A stretch of 64,000 nucleotides of DNA, from assembly GCF_001570525.1 (NCBI RefSeq), contig NZ_BBXC01000007.1, positions 1 through 64,000 of the forward strand, in the 5' to 3' direction. The DNA is from Herbidospora sakaeratensis. Lineage in GTDB: Bacteria > Actinomycetota > Actinomycetes > Streptosporangiales > Streptosporangiaceae. Positions 57,074 to 64,000 of this stretch are shown in pieces (within the stretch, counting starts at the first letter, position 1; every line of letters starts with the position of its first letter). The notes beneath the pieces are model-generated. The model ran no database searches. It was not told where the DNA came from and worked only from the letters and a program-made list of their open reading frames with translations. A program made the translations under genes and the position numbers.

Positions 57074-57241
57074 AGCACCCGCCCGGCGGGAATAAGAGCG
57101 GTGATCGTCGTGATTTCCCCACGTGGGCTTTCCCGGCCCTACGCCCATGGGCCCGGGCCGTGGTCAGACCTTGGCCCGATCCCGACTGTCGGCCGTCGTT
57201 TGTATGGTCGAACCCGAACCACCCGAACGGAAGGAACCCGA

Positions 57242-59038
57242 GTGCCCGACAAGGTGTCAACCGCGGTCATGCGCCAGGGGTTCCGCGTCATCGGTCACGC
57301 CGTCAGGACCGAACCGAAGATCTTCACGGGGGCGGTCCTGGCCAGCGCCGTCTACGGCGTGACGACCGTGCTCTCCTCGTGGGCGCTCGGCTGGGCGACC
57401 GAGAACGCCGTGCTCCCGGCCTTCCGCGACGGCGACGCCACCGGGGGCACCCTGGCGCTGGCGGCCACGCTGATCATCGGGGTCGCCGCCGTCAAGGCGC
57501 TCGGGATCATGGGCCGGCGCATCATGGCCGGCATCCACCAATACCGCATGCAGGCCCACTTCCGGCGGTCGCTGGGCCGCCAGTTCCTCCGCCTGCCGCT
57601 GTCGTGGCACCACCGCCATCCGACCGGCCAGCTGCTCTCCAACGCCAGCTCCGACGCCGAGGCCGCCTGGGGGCCGCTCGCGCCGCTGCCGATGGCGGTC
57701 GGCGTGATCGTGATGCTCGTCGCGGCCGCCGTCGCGATCGTGCTGACCGACCCCGTGCTCGCCGTGGTCGGCTTCCTGATCTTTCCGGCCATCGCCCTGC
57801 TGAACCTCGTCTACCAGCGCAAGCTCACGCCGCTCGCCACGCGGGCGCAGGAGTTGCGCGCGGCGGTGTCCGAGGTCGCCCACGAGAGCTTCGAGGGCGC
57901 GCTCGTGGTCAAGACCCTCGGCCGCGAAGACGCCGAGTCGGCCCGCTTCGACGACCGGGCCGCCGCGCTGCGCGACGCCAACATCGCCGCCGGGCGGGTG
58001 CGCGGCATGTTCGACCCGCTGCTGGAGGCGCTGCCGACCCTCGGCGTGCTGGCCGTGCTGCTGTTCGGCTCCTATCGCCTCGCCTCCGGCGACGTCACCG
58101 CCGGCGAGCTGATCCAGGTGTCCTACCTGTTCACGCTCCTGTCCTTCCCCGTGCGGGCGCTCGGGTGGGTGCTGGGTGAACTGCCCCGCTCCGTCGTGGG
58201 CTGGACCCGGGTGCAGGAGGTGCTGCAGGCCGAGGGCTCCATGAGTTACGGCTCCGCCCAGCTGCCGGCCGACCGACCCGCGGAGCTGACCGTCACAGAC
58301 GTCTCCTTCGCCTACGAGCCCGGCGTGCCGGTGCTGCGCGACGTCGGCTTCACCGTCGAACCGGGCCGCACGGTCGCCGTGGTCGGGCCCACCGGCTCCG
58401 GCAAGTCCACTTTGACCCAGCTGCTGGCCCGCCTGGTCGACCCCGACGAGGGCGCGGTCGCGATCGACGGCGTCGACCTGCGCGAGGTCGGGCGCGACGG
58501 CGTGAGCGGCGCGGTCTCGCTGGTCCCGCAGCAGACCTTCCTGTTCGACGACACCGTCCGGGGCAACATCACGCTCGGCGCCGACGTCTCCGACGAGAAG
58601 GTGTGGGCCGCGCTGCGGCTGGCCCAGGCCGACGGGTTCGTCAGCGCCCTGCCCGACGCCCTCGACACCCGGGTCGGCGAACGCGGCACCACCCTGTCGG
58701 GCGGCCAGCGCCAGCGGCTCGCCCTGGCCCGCGCGCTGGCCCGCGAGCCCCGGCTGCTGATCCTCGACGACGCCACCTCCAGCGTCGACCCGCAGGTCGA
58801 GAAGCGCATCCTGTTCGGCCTGCGCGACCAGCACGCCACGGTCATCGTGATCGCCTACCGCATGGCCACGATCTCCCTGGCCGACGACGTCGTCTACATC
58901 GAGAACGGCACCGTCGCCGACCACGGCCCCCACGAGACCCTGCTGGCCCGCTGCGCCGGCTACCGCGATCTCGTGACGGCCTACGAACGTCAGGAGGCCG
59001 AGAACACGGCCCTCGAAGAGGAGGCCGTGGCCCCGTGA
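57242..59038 (+). CDS. ABC exporter half-transporter with degenerate ATP site
   Basis: A 598-residue protein with a six-helix membrane domain (about 15-310) and a nucleotide-binding domain (about 345-580). Walker A is GPTGSGKST and the signature LSGGQRQR is canonical. However, Walker B ends LLILDDATSS, with Asp in place of the catalytic Glu, and the H-loop reads IAYRMAT, with Tyr in place of His. The downstream half-transporter is canonical at these positions, so the two form an asymmetric heterodimer. GTG at 57242 follows GGAAGGA; a TATGGT hexamer at 57203-57208 is a possible -10. The substrate is unknown. Confidence 0.93.
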   Translation: MPDKVSTAVMRQGFRVIGHAVRTEPKIFTGAVLASAVYGVTTVLSSWALGWATENAVLPAFRDGDATGGTLALAATLIIGVAAVKALGIMGRRIMAGIHQYRMQAHFRRSLGRQFLRLPLSWHHRHPTGQLLSNASSDAEAAWGPLAPLPMAVGVIVMLVAAAVAIVLTDPVLAVVGFLIFPAIALLNLVYQRKLTPLATRAQELRAAVSEVAHESFEGALVVKTLGREDAESARFDDRAAALRDANIAAGRVRGMFDPLLEALPTLGVLAVLLFGSYRLASGDVTAGELIQVSYLFTLLSFPVRALGWVLGELPRSVVGWTRVQEVLQAEGSMSYGSAQLPADRPAELTVTDVSFAYEPGVPVLRDVGFTVEPGRTVAVVGPTGSGKSTLTQLLARLVDPDEGAVAIDGVDLREVGRDGVSGAVSLVPQQTFLFDDTVRGNITLGADVSDEKVWAALRLAQADGFVSALPDALDTRVGERGTTLSGGQRQRLALARALAREPRLLILDDATSSVDPQVEKRILFGLRDQHATVIVIAYRMATISLADDVVYIENGTVADHGPHETLLARCAGYRDLVTAYERQEAENTALEEEAVAP

Positions 59039-60813
59039 CGACCCAGACGCTGCAGAACGTCGAGCGCGGCGCGCTCGAGACCATCCGCCACGGCCTGCGG
59101 TTGTCGCCGGAGTTCCGCCGCGGCCTCGGGGTCACCCTCGGGCTGGCGATCCTGGCCACCGTCGGCAAGGTGATCGTCCCGATCGCCATCCAGCAGGTCA
59201 TCGACCAGGGGCTCAGCGGCTCCGCGCCCGACCTGCCGTTCATCCGCAACGCCGTGCTGGCCTGCGCGGCCGCGATCCTGCTGACCGCGCTGGCGGGCTA
59301 CGCCATGAACGTGCGGCTCTACCGGGCCACCGAGTCGGGCCTGGCGACACTGCGCGGCAAGGCGTTCCGGCACGTCCACGACCTGTCGGTGCTGACCCAG
59401 AACACCGAGCGCCGGGGAGCCCTGGTGTCGCGGGTGACCGGTGACGTCGACCAGATCAGCACCTTCATGCAGTGGGGCGGCCTGCTGATCATCGTGGCCG
59501 GCGGCCAGCTGGTGATCGCGACCGTGCTGATGGCCGTCTACTCCTGGCAGCTCACCCTGCTCGTGTGGGCGCTGTTCCTGCCGCTGGTCTTCGCGCTGCC
59601 GAGGTTCCAGCGCATGGTGGCCCGCAACTACCTGACCGTGCGCGAGCGCACCGGCGACACCCTGGCCGCGATCAGCGAGTCGGTCGTCGGCAGCGCGGTG
59701 ATCCGGGCCCACGGCGCCGAGGAGCGCACGGCCACCCGCATCGACGCCGCCGTCGACGCCCAGCGGGCCGCGCAGACCCGGGCCCAGAAGATCATCGGCT
59801 TCACCTTCCCGATCACCGAGCTGGTCGCCTCGATCGCCATCGCCGGGGTGGTCGTCGTCGGCGTGCTGCTCGGCGTCGGCGGGTCGATCACCCCGGGCCG
59901 CCTGGTCGCTTTCCTGTTCCTGATCACCCTGTTCATCGCGCCGCTGCAGACCGCCACCGAGGTGCTCAACGAGGCCCAGAACGCCATCGCCGGCTGGCGG
60001 CGCGTGCTGAGCGTGCTCGATACCCCGGCCGACGTCGCCGACCCTGGCGAGGCGGGCGTCACCCTGCCGCGCGGCCCGATCACCGTGGCGTTCGAGGACG
60101 TCGGCTACGCCTACCCCGACGGCCCGCCCGTCCTGCGCGGGGTCGACGTCGTCATCCCGCCGCGCCGCCGGGTCGCCGTGGTGGGCGAGACCGGCTCGGG
60201 CAAGACCACCTTCGCCAAGCTGCTCACCCGCCTGATGGACCCGGTCGGGGGCCGCGTCACGGTCGACGGCGTCGACCTGCGCGACCTGCGCTTCACGTCG
60301 CTGCGCGAGCGCATCGTGATGGTGCCCCAAGACGGCTTCCTGTTCGACTCGACCCTGGCCGAGAACATCCGCTTCGGCCGTCCCGACGCCACCGACGCCG
60401 AGATCGCCGAGGCGCTGACCGAGCTCGGCCTGGCCGACTGGCTCGACGGCCTGCCGGGCGGGCTGCGGACGGCGGTGGGCCAGCGCGGCGAGTCGTTGTC
60501 GGCGGGCGAACGCCAGCTGGTCGCGCTGGCCCGCGCCTACCTCGCCGATCCCGACCTGCTGCTGCTCGACGAGGCGACCTCGGCGGTCGACCCGGCGACC
60601 GAGGTCCGCATCGCCCGCGCCCTCGACAACGTCACCCGGGGCCGCACGGCCGTCTCGATCGCCCACCGCCTCTCGACGGCCGAGGCGGCCGACGAGGTGC
60701 TCGTGTTCGACCGGGGCGAGATCGTGCAGCGGGGCTCCCACGCCGAGCTGCTCGCGGAGCCGGGCGTCTACGCCGACCTGCACGCCTCCTGGGCGAGCGC
60801 CACCCGAAGTTGA
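59035..60813 (+). CDS. ABC exporter half-transporter, catalytic partner
   Basis: A 592-residue ABC exporter subunit. The membrane domain (about 25-310) has LSRVTGDVDQISTFMQ-type VSRVTGDVDQ and six helices. The nucleotide-binding domain (about 345-575) has Walker A GETGSGKTT, Q-loop VPQDGFLFD, Walker B LLLLDEATSAVD with the catalytic Glu, and H-loop IAHRLST. The signature motif is LSAGERQL, slightly different from LSGGQ; in the heterodimer this motif faces the degenerate site's partner. GTG start overlaps the upstream stop as GTGA, ensuring equal synthesis. It probably exports a lipid or drug. Confidence 0.94.
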   Translation: MTTQTLQNVERGALETIRHGLRLSPEFRRGLGVTLGLAILATVGKVIVPIAIQQVIDQGLSGSAPDLPFIRNAVLACAAAILLTALAGYAMNVRLYRATESGLATLRGKAFRHVHDLSVLTQNTERRGALVSRVTGDVDQISTFMQWGGLLIIVAGGQLVIATVLMAVYSWQLTLLVWALFLPLVFALPRFQRMVARNYLTVRERTGDTLAAISESVVGSAVIRAHGAEERTATRIDAAVDAQRAAQTRAQKIIGFTFPITELVASIAIAGVVVVGVLLGVGGSITPGRLVAFLFLITLFIAPLQTATEVLNEAQNAIAGWRRVLSVLDTPADVADPGEAGVTLPRGPITVAFEDVGYAYPDGPPVLRGVDVVIPPRRRVAVVGETGSGKTTFAKLLTRLMDPVGGRVTVDGVDLRDLRFTSLRERIVMVPQDGFLFDSTLAENIRFGRPDATDAEIAEALTELGLADWLDGLPGGLRTAVGQRGESLSAGERQLVALARAYLADPDLLLLDEATSAVDPATEVRIARALDNVTRGRTAVSIAHRLSTAEAADEVLVFDRGEIVQRGSHAELLAEPGVYADLHASWASATRS

Positions 60814-60849
60814 TGATCATCGTTGTGCCGTTGTCGCTGGTCGCTGCGG

Positions 60850-60855
60850 CAGAAT
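60850..60855 (+). promoter_or_regulatory. Possible -10 hexamer of hisI
   Basis: CAGAAT, one mismatch from TANNNT, lies six bases before the ATG at 60862. No ribosome-binding site is seen, in keeping with a leaderless transcript. Confidence 0.4.
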
Positions 60856-60861
60856 GGTCAT

Positions 60862-61212
60862 ATGTCCCTGGACCCGAAGATCGCAGACCGGCTCAAGCGC
60901 ACCGGCGACGGGCTGGTGCCCGCCGTCGTCCAGCAGCACGACACCGGCGAGGTGCTGATGCTCGCGTGGATGGACGACGAGGCGCTGCACCGCTCGCTCA
61001 CCACCGGCCGGGCCACCTACTGGTCGCGCAGCCGGGGCGAATACTGGGTCAAGGGCGAGACCTCGGGCAACGTGCAGCACGTCCGGCACGCCGCGCTCGA
61101 CTGCGACGGCGACACCATCCTGCTCAAGGTCGACCAGCGCGGCCCCGCCTGCCACACCGGCACCCGCACCTGCTTCGATGACGACGTGCTTCCGGTGATC
61201 GAGGGATCATGA
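60862..61212 (+). CDS. hisI: Phosphoribosyl-AMP cyclohydrolase
   Basis: A 116-residue monofunctional HisI that hydrolyses the purine ring of PR-AMP in histidine synthesis. Typical sequences are [44 protein letters not shown], the Mg site DCDGD and the Zn-binding CHTGTRTCF. Separate from the main his operon by 13 kb and coupled (ATGA) to a Trp-operon membrane protein, as in many actinobacteria where hisI heads the trp genes. Confidence 0.97.
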   Translation: MSLDPKIADRLKRTGDGLVPAVVQQHDTGEVLMLAWMDDEALHRSLTTGRATYWSRSRGEYWVKGETSGNVQHVRHAALDCDGDTILLKVDQRGPACHTGTRTCFDDDVLPVIEGS

Positions 61213-61742
61213 ACCGCCGCGCGCTCTACGCCTGGCTGATTCTCAGCGCCGCCGCCGGGGCGCTGGCCCTATTGGCGGGCGGCCGGGTGTGGGCGCAGTT
61301 GCTCGCGCCCACCGGGCCGGCCAACCCGGAGGCCGTCCACGACGTCCCCGGCGCGGAGGTCGCGCCGGTGATCACGCCGGTCGTGCTGGCGGCGCTGGCC
61401 GGGTGCGTGGCCGTACTCGCCACCAAGGGCGTCCTCCGGCAGGTGATCGGCGTGCTGGTGGCCGTCTGCGGCGGAGCGGTCGTGGTCGGGGTGACGCGGG
61501 TGTTCGACGACGTCCTGCTGCTGGAGTCGGCCGACCTGCCCGGCGCGTCCGTCGACGTCACCATGTGGCCGTGGATCACCGGCCTGGGCGGGTTGCTGCT
61601 GGTCGCGGGCGGTCTGTGGGCCGCGGTCTCGGGCGGGAACTGGCCGGGCATGTCGTCCCGCTACGACCGCCCCGACCGGAAGAGGCCGGCTTCCGAACGG
61701 TCGATGTGGGATGCCATCGATCGCGGAGACGATCCCACCTGA
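61209..61742 (+). CDS. Trp-operon-associated membrane protein (TIGR02234 family)
   Basis: A 177-residue protein with four transmembrane helices (about residues 7-27, 52-72, 78-98 and 122-142) and a soluble C-terminal tail ([29 protein letters not shown], the last 30 residues given in part). This matches the actinobacterial tryptophan-biosynthesis-associated membrane family, usually between trpE and trpC. Here it follows hisI directly with an ATGA overlap and no trpE. Function unknown. Confidence 0.9.
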   Translation: MNRRALYAWLILSAAAGALALLAGGRVWAQLLAPTGPANPEAVHDVPGAEVAPVITPVVLAALAGCVAVLATKGVLRQVIGVLVAVCGGAVVVGVTRVFDDVLLLESADLPGASVDVTMWPWITGLGGLLLVAGGLWAAVSGGNWPGMSSRYDRPDRKRPASERSMWDAIDRGDDPT

Positions 61743-61796
61743 TTACAACTTGTCCTCAGGTTGCCCTGATTTGATGGGGATGTCGGCGCCCGTCGC

Positions 61797-61802
61797 TACA
61801 GT
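61797..61802 (+). promoter_or_regulatory. -10 hexamer of the DUF4190 gene
   Basis: TACAGT lies exactly six bases before the ATG at 61809 with no ribosome-binding site: a predicted leaderless start. Confidence 0.6.
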
Positions 61803-61808
61803 CGTCGC

Positions 61809-62414
61809 ATGACTTACGGGAACCAGCCCGGCGACACGGGGGACCCAGGCAACTACCCGGGTTACGGTCAGCAGCCGGACTACGGCCAGGGCGGCTATCC
61901 CCAGCAGCCCGGCCACCCCCAGCAACCCGGCTACGGCCAGCAGCCCGGCTACGGCCAGCCCGGCTACGGGACGCAGAACACCCAGCCCGCCGGGGGCTAC
62001 GGCCAGCCCGACTACGGCTACGGCCAGCAATACCAGCAGCCCGGCTACGACCAGCAATACCAGCAGGGCTACCAGCAGCCGGGCTACGGCTACGCCCCGC
62101 CCCGGCCCACCAACGGCCTGGCGGTCGCCTCGCTCGTGATGGGCCTGATCGGCCTGGTGTTCTGCGGCGTGACCGCGATCCTGGGCGTGATCTTCGGCCA
62201 CATGTCGCTGAGCCGCATCAAGACCAGCGGCGAAGACGGCCACGGCCTCGCGGTGGCCGGCCTGGTGACCTCCTACATCACCATCGGCCTGTGGGTGATC
62301 CTCTGGCTGATCTTCGGCGCGGCCCTGCTGACCCTGGTCGGCCTGGCCGAGAGCGCCCAGGAGCTGAGCGACCCCAGCCTCTACGACTTCCCCACGGACT
62401 TCCCCACCTCCTGA
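61809..62414 (+). CDS. DUF4190 membrane protein with Gln/Tyr/Gly-rich N terminus
   Basis: A 201-residue protein. The first 100 residues are a low-complexity domain of PGYGQQ-type repeats (Gln, Tyr, Gly, Pro), predicted disordered and prion-like in composition. Two transmembrane helices follow ([19 protein letters not shown] and [16 protein letters not shown]) with the DUF4190 signature [15 protein letters not shown] between them. Such proteins are frequent in actinomycetes; the function is unknown, though the Tyr-rich tails are suspected to act in the cytoplasm or cell envelope. It has its own promoter inside the trp region. Confidence 0.88.
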   Translation: MTYGNQPGDTGDPGNYPGYGQQPDYGQGGYPQQPGHPQQPGYGQQPGYGQPGYGTQNTQPAGGYGQPDYGYGQQYQQPGYDQQYQQGYQQPGYGYAPPRPTNGLAVASLVMGLIGLVFCGVTAILGVIFGHMSLSRIKTSGEDGHGLAVAGLVTSYITIGLWVILWLIFGAALLTLVGLAESAQELSDPSLYDFPTDFPTS

Positions 62415-62416
62415 TC

Positions 62417-62422
62417 TAACCT
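62417..62422 (+). promoter_or_regulatory. -10 hexamer of the DUF2752 gene
   Basis: TAACCT lies exactly six bases before the ATG at 62429. A ggGGcg spacer could be mistaken for a ribosome-binding site but is too close. Confidence 0.55.
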
Positions 62423-62428
62423 GGGGCG

Positions 62429-62833
62429 ATGACCTCCAGAACCGCCGCGGTCGCGCTGCCGGTGTCCGTCGGCGGCCTGCTCGCGGCGGCGACCGCCTTC
62501 GTCGCGGTCGTCGACCCGTCGCGGCCCGGCCACTACCCGCCGTGCCCGTTCCTGCTGGTCAGCGGTTTCCACTGCCCGGGGTGCGGCGCGCTGCGGGCGG
62601 TCCACGCGCTGACCCGCCTCGACGTGGGCGGCGCGTTGTCGTTCAACCCGCTGTTCGTTGCGGTCGCACCGTTCCTGGTGTACCTGTGGGCGAAGTGGCT
62701 CTCGTCCGCCTGGCGGGGGAGGCCGCTGCGGACCCGCCTGACGGCACCCGTGGCCGTCTGGTCGTTCGTCGCGCTGGCCTTGTTGTTCGGGGTTTTCCGC
62801 AATACGCCGTACGGTGCTTTCCTGGCTCCGTGA
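62429..62833 (+). CDS. DUF2752 membrane protein
   Basis: A 134-residue protein with three transmembrane helices (about residues 8-28, 73-90 and 105-122). The DUF2752 hallmark is CPGCGALRAVHAL (residues 50-62), a CxGCGxxR motif, preceded by CPFLLVSGFHC. Function unknown. The gene lies between DUF4190 and trpC, an arrangement I recall from other actinomycete trp loci. Its stop overlaps a GTG (GTGA) that begins a 40-codon ORF running to trpC. Confidence 0.88.
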   Translation: MTSRTAAVALPVSVGGLLAAATAFVAVVDPSRPGHYPPCPFLLVSGFHCPGCGALRAVHALTRLDVGGALSFNPLFVAVAPFLVYLWAKWLSSAWRGRPLRTRLTAPVAVWSFVALALLFGVFRNTPYGAFLAP

Positions 62834-62952
62834 CCGGCACCCGATGGCGGGCCGACGTCGGCAAGGCCGATACCATCGGCAGGACGCAGTCGACCTGGAG
62901 GGATCCGGAGCACGTGAGCGAACGAGCCAGCAAGGGCGGTGAGGTCCGATGA
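62830..62952 (+). CDS. Candidate 40-codon coupled ORF upstream of trpC
   Basis: GTG at 62830 overlaps the DUF2752 stop (GTGA) and its TGA at 62950-62952 overlaps the trpC ATG (ATGA), so the ORF exactly fills the gap. It contains two Trp codons (residues 6 and 23) and ends [12 protein letters not shown]; an internal GTG at 62914 with GGAG upstream could give only these last 12 residues. The composition is basic and not typical of a folded domain. It could be a leader peptide or a coupling device; a translated protein is unproven. Confidence 0.45.
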   Translation: MTGTRWRADVGKADTIGRTQSTWRDPEHVSERASKGGEVR

Positions 62953-63761
62953 CGGTTCTCGACGACATCCTCGAGGGCGTCCGCGAAGACCTCGCCGAGC
63001 GGCAGAAGGCCGTGTCGATCGATGAGCTCAAGGAACGCGCCCGGCGCGCACCCGCTCCGCGTGACGTCTACGGAGCCCTGAAGGCCGACCGCGTCTCGGT
63101 GATCGCCGAGGTCAAGCGGTCGAGCCCGTCCAAGGGCGCGCTGGCCGCGATCGCCGACCCGGCGGCGCTGGCCGTCGACTACGAGGCCGGCGGCGCCCAC
63201 GTGATCAGCGTGCTGACCGAGCGCCGGCGTTTCGGCGGGAGCCTCGACGACCTCGCGGCCGTGCGCGCCGCGGTCGACATCCCGATCCTGCGCAAAGACT
63301 TCATCGTCACCGCCTACCAGCTGTGGGAGGCCCGCGCCTACGGCGCCGACCTGGCCCTGCTGATGGTGGTGTCGCTCGACCAGAACGCCCTGGTCTCGCT
63401 GATCGAGCGGGCCGAGTCGATCGGGCTGGTCCCGCTGGTCGAGGTGCACACCGAAGAGGAGCTGGAGCGCGCGGTCGACGCGGGCGCCAAGCTCATCGGC
63501 ATCAACGCCCGCGACCTGCGCACGCTCGAGGTCGACCGCGAGGTCTTCGCCAGGCTCGCCCCGAAGGTGCCCGAGGGCGTCATCCGGGTCGCCGAGTCGG
63601 GCGTGCGCGGCCCGCACGACCTGCTCGCCTACGCCCGCGCCGGCGCCGACGCGGTGCTGGTCGGCGAGAGCCTCGTGACCGGCAAAGACCCGCGTTCGGC
63701 GGTGAACGACCTGGTCACCGCGGGCGCCCATCCTTCGTCCCGCCAAGAACGGCAGTCGTGA
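62949..63761 (+). CDS. trpC: Indole-3-glycerol phosphate synthase
   Basis: A 270-residue TIM-barrel enzyme converting CdRP to indole-glycerol phosphate in tryptophan synthesis. Hallmarks are [29 protein letters not shown] with the catalytic Lys and Glu, [35 protein letters not shown] and the phosphate loop LVGESLV. ATG at 62949 overlaps the upstream small ORF, with GGTGAGG seven bases before it. The enzyme is monofunctional, with TrpF activity presumably supplied by PriA. Overlaps trpB by GTGA if the earliest trpB start is used. Confidence 0.97.
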   Translation: MTVLDDILEGVREDLAERQKAVSIDELKERARRAPAPRDVYGALKADRVSVIAEVKRSSPSKGALAAIADPAALAVDYEAGGAHVISVLTERRRFGGSLDDLAAVRAAVDIPILRKDFIVTAYQLWEARAYGADLALLMVVSLDQNALVSLIERAESIGLVPLVEVHTEEELERAVDAGAKLIGINARDLRTLEVDREVFARLAPKVPEGVIRVAESGVRGPHDLLAYARAGADAVLVGESLVTGKDPRSAVNDLVTAGAHPSSRQERQS

Positions 63762-63775
63762 CCGGAGACTCGTCC

Positions 63776-64000
63776 ATGTCCATCTCTGAGGGCACCCTCA
63801 TCACCCCCGCCGACTTCACCGGCGCCGGTTCCGGCGGCGACGTCAGCGAGCGGGGCAAGTTCGGCGTGTTCGGCGGGCGCTACGTGCCCGAGGCGCTGAT
63901 CCCGGCCCTCGACGAGGTGGCCGCCGAATACGAGAAGGCCCGCACCGACCTGGCCTTCATCCGCGAGTTCGACCACCTGCTGCGCACCTACGCCGGCCGT
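63776..64000 (+). CDS. trpB: Tryptophan synthase beta chain, N-terminal part (3' truncated)
   Basis: The first 75 codons of trpB run off the window. The signature GKFGVFGGRYVPEALIPALDE begins the PLP-fold domain of the beta subunit, which condenses indole with serine. The catalytic Lys lies outside. ATG at 63776 has GGAG eight bases upstream; an in-frame GTG at 63758 overlaps the trpC stop (GTGA) and would add six residues. Follows trpC as the next trp gene. Confidence 0.93.
   Translation, partial: MSISEGTLITPADFTGAGSGGDVSERGKFGVFGGRYVPEALIPALDEVAAEYEKARTDLAFIREFDHLLRTYAGR

Overview
The window is a chromosomal segment of a high-GC actinomycete. Gene order and protein features point to Streptosporangiales (Streptosporangium, Nonomuraea or Microbispora type). 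The evidence is the ftsZ-yggS-sepF-yggT-divIVA division cluster, an actinobacterial translational T-box in front of ileS, DnaE with an intact PHP domain, a MurA with Asp at the usual catalytic Cys position, PriA in place of HisA/TrpF, and many Hanks-type kinases. The genus is inference; the phylum is secure. Start codons are often GTG, neighbouring genes overlap by ATGA/GTGA/TGATG, and at least nine genes carry a TANNNT hexamer exactly six bases before the start codon, the pattern expected of leaderless transcripts.

Region by region. 1-4440: the end of ftsZ, yggS, sepF, yggT, divIVA (wag31) and a membrane protein with two repeated Cys/His motifs, closed by a strong bidirectional terminator. 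4483-9862 (minus): an Imm49-family protein and ileS with its T-box leader. 10025-11930: a TraR/DksA-type zinc-finger protein, lspA and an RluA-family pseudouridine synthase. 11933-19315 (minus): a six-gene run of three Ser/Thr kinases, azlC, azlD and an aldo/keto reductase; two of the kinases share a C-terminal extracellular domain and one is coupled to azlCD. 19389-31167: a chorismate mutase fused to a decayed DAHP-synthase-like domain, an amino-acid permease, dnaE, a class A penicillin-binding protein, a small lipoprotein, murA, a small membrane protein and an amidase. 31277-35345: a SEC-C protein, a MmyB-type regulator divergent from an SDR, an unknown membrane protein and a YbaK deacylase.

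35382-39950 holds the best candidate for an undescribed system: a 903-residue TPR-CHAT caspase-like protease, divergent from a cytosolic subtilisin-like protease and a small third protein. 39923-41503 is a protein O-mannosyltransferase. 41607-47624 is the his operon (hisD, hisC, hisB, small membrane ORF, hisH, second small membrane ORF, priA, ridA, hisF), almost every junction translationally coupled. 47569-49732 (minus) is a dihydrofolate-reductase-like gene, a DGPF/YCII protein and an ECF42-type sigma factor.

49733-50629 is non-coding and contains about 420 bp of degenerate 14/15-bp tandem repeats. It is followed by an NmrA-like oxidoreductase and two tandem paralogous genes for 53-54-residue membrane peptides. 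52196-56389 is a four-gene lipid-modification operon (FAD oxidoreductase, DUF1365, two cyclopropane-synthase-family methyltransferases). 57242-60813 encodes a heterodimeric ABC exporter with one degenerate ATP site. The window ends with hisI, a Trp-operon membrane protein, DUF4190 and DUF2752 proteins, a 40-codon coupled ORF, trpC and the start of trpB; trpE is absent from this block.
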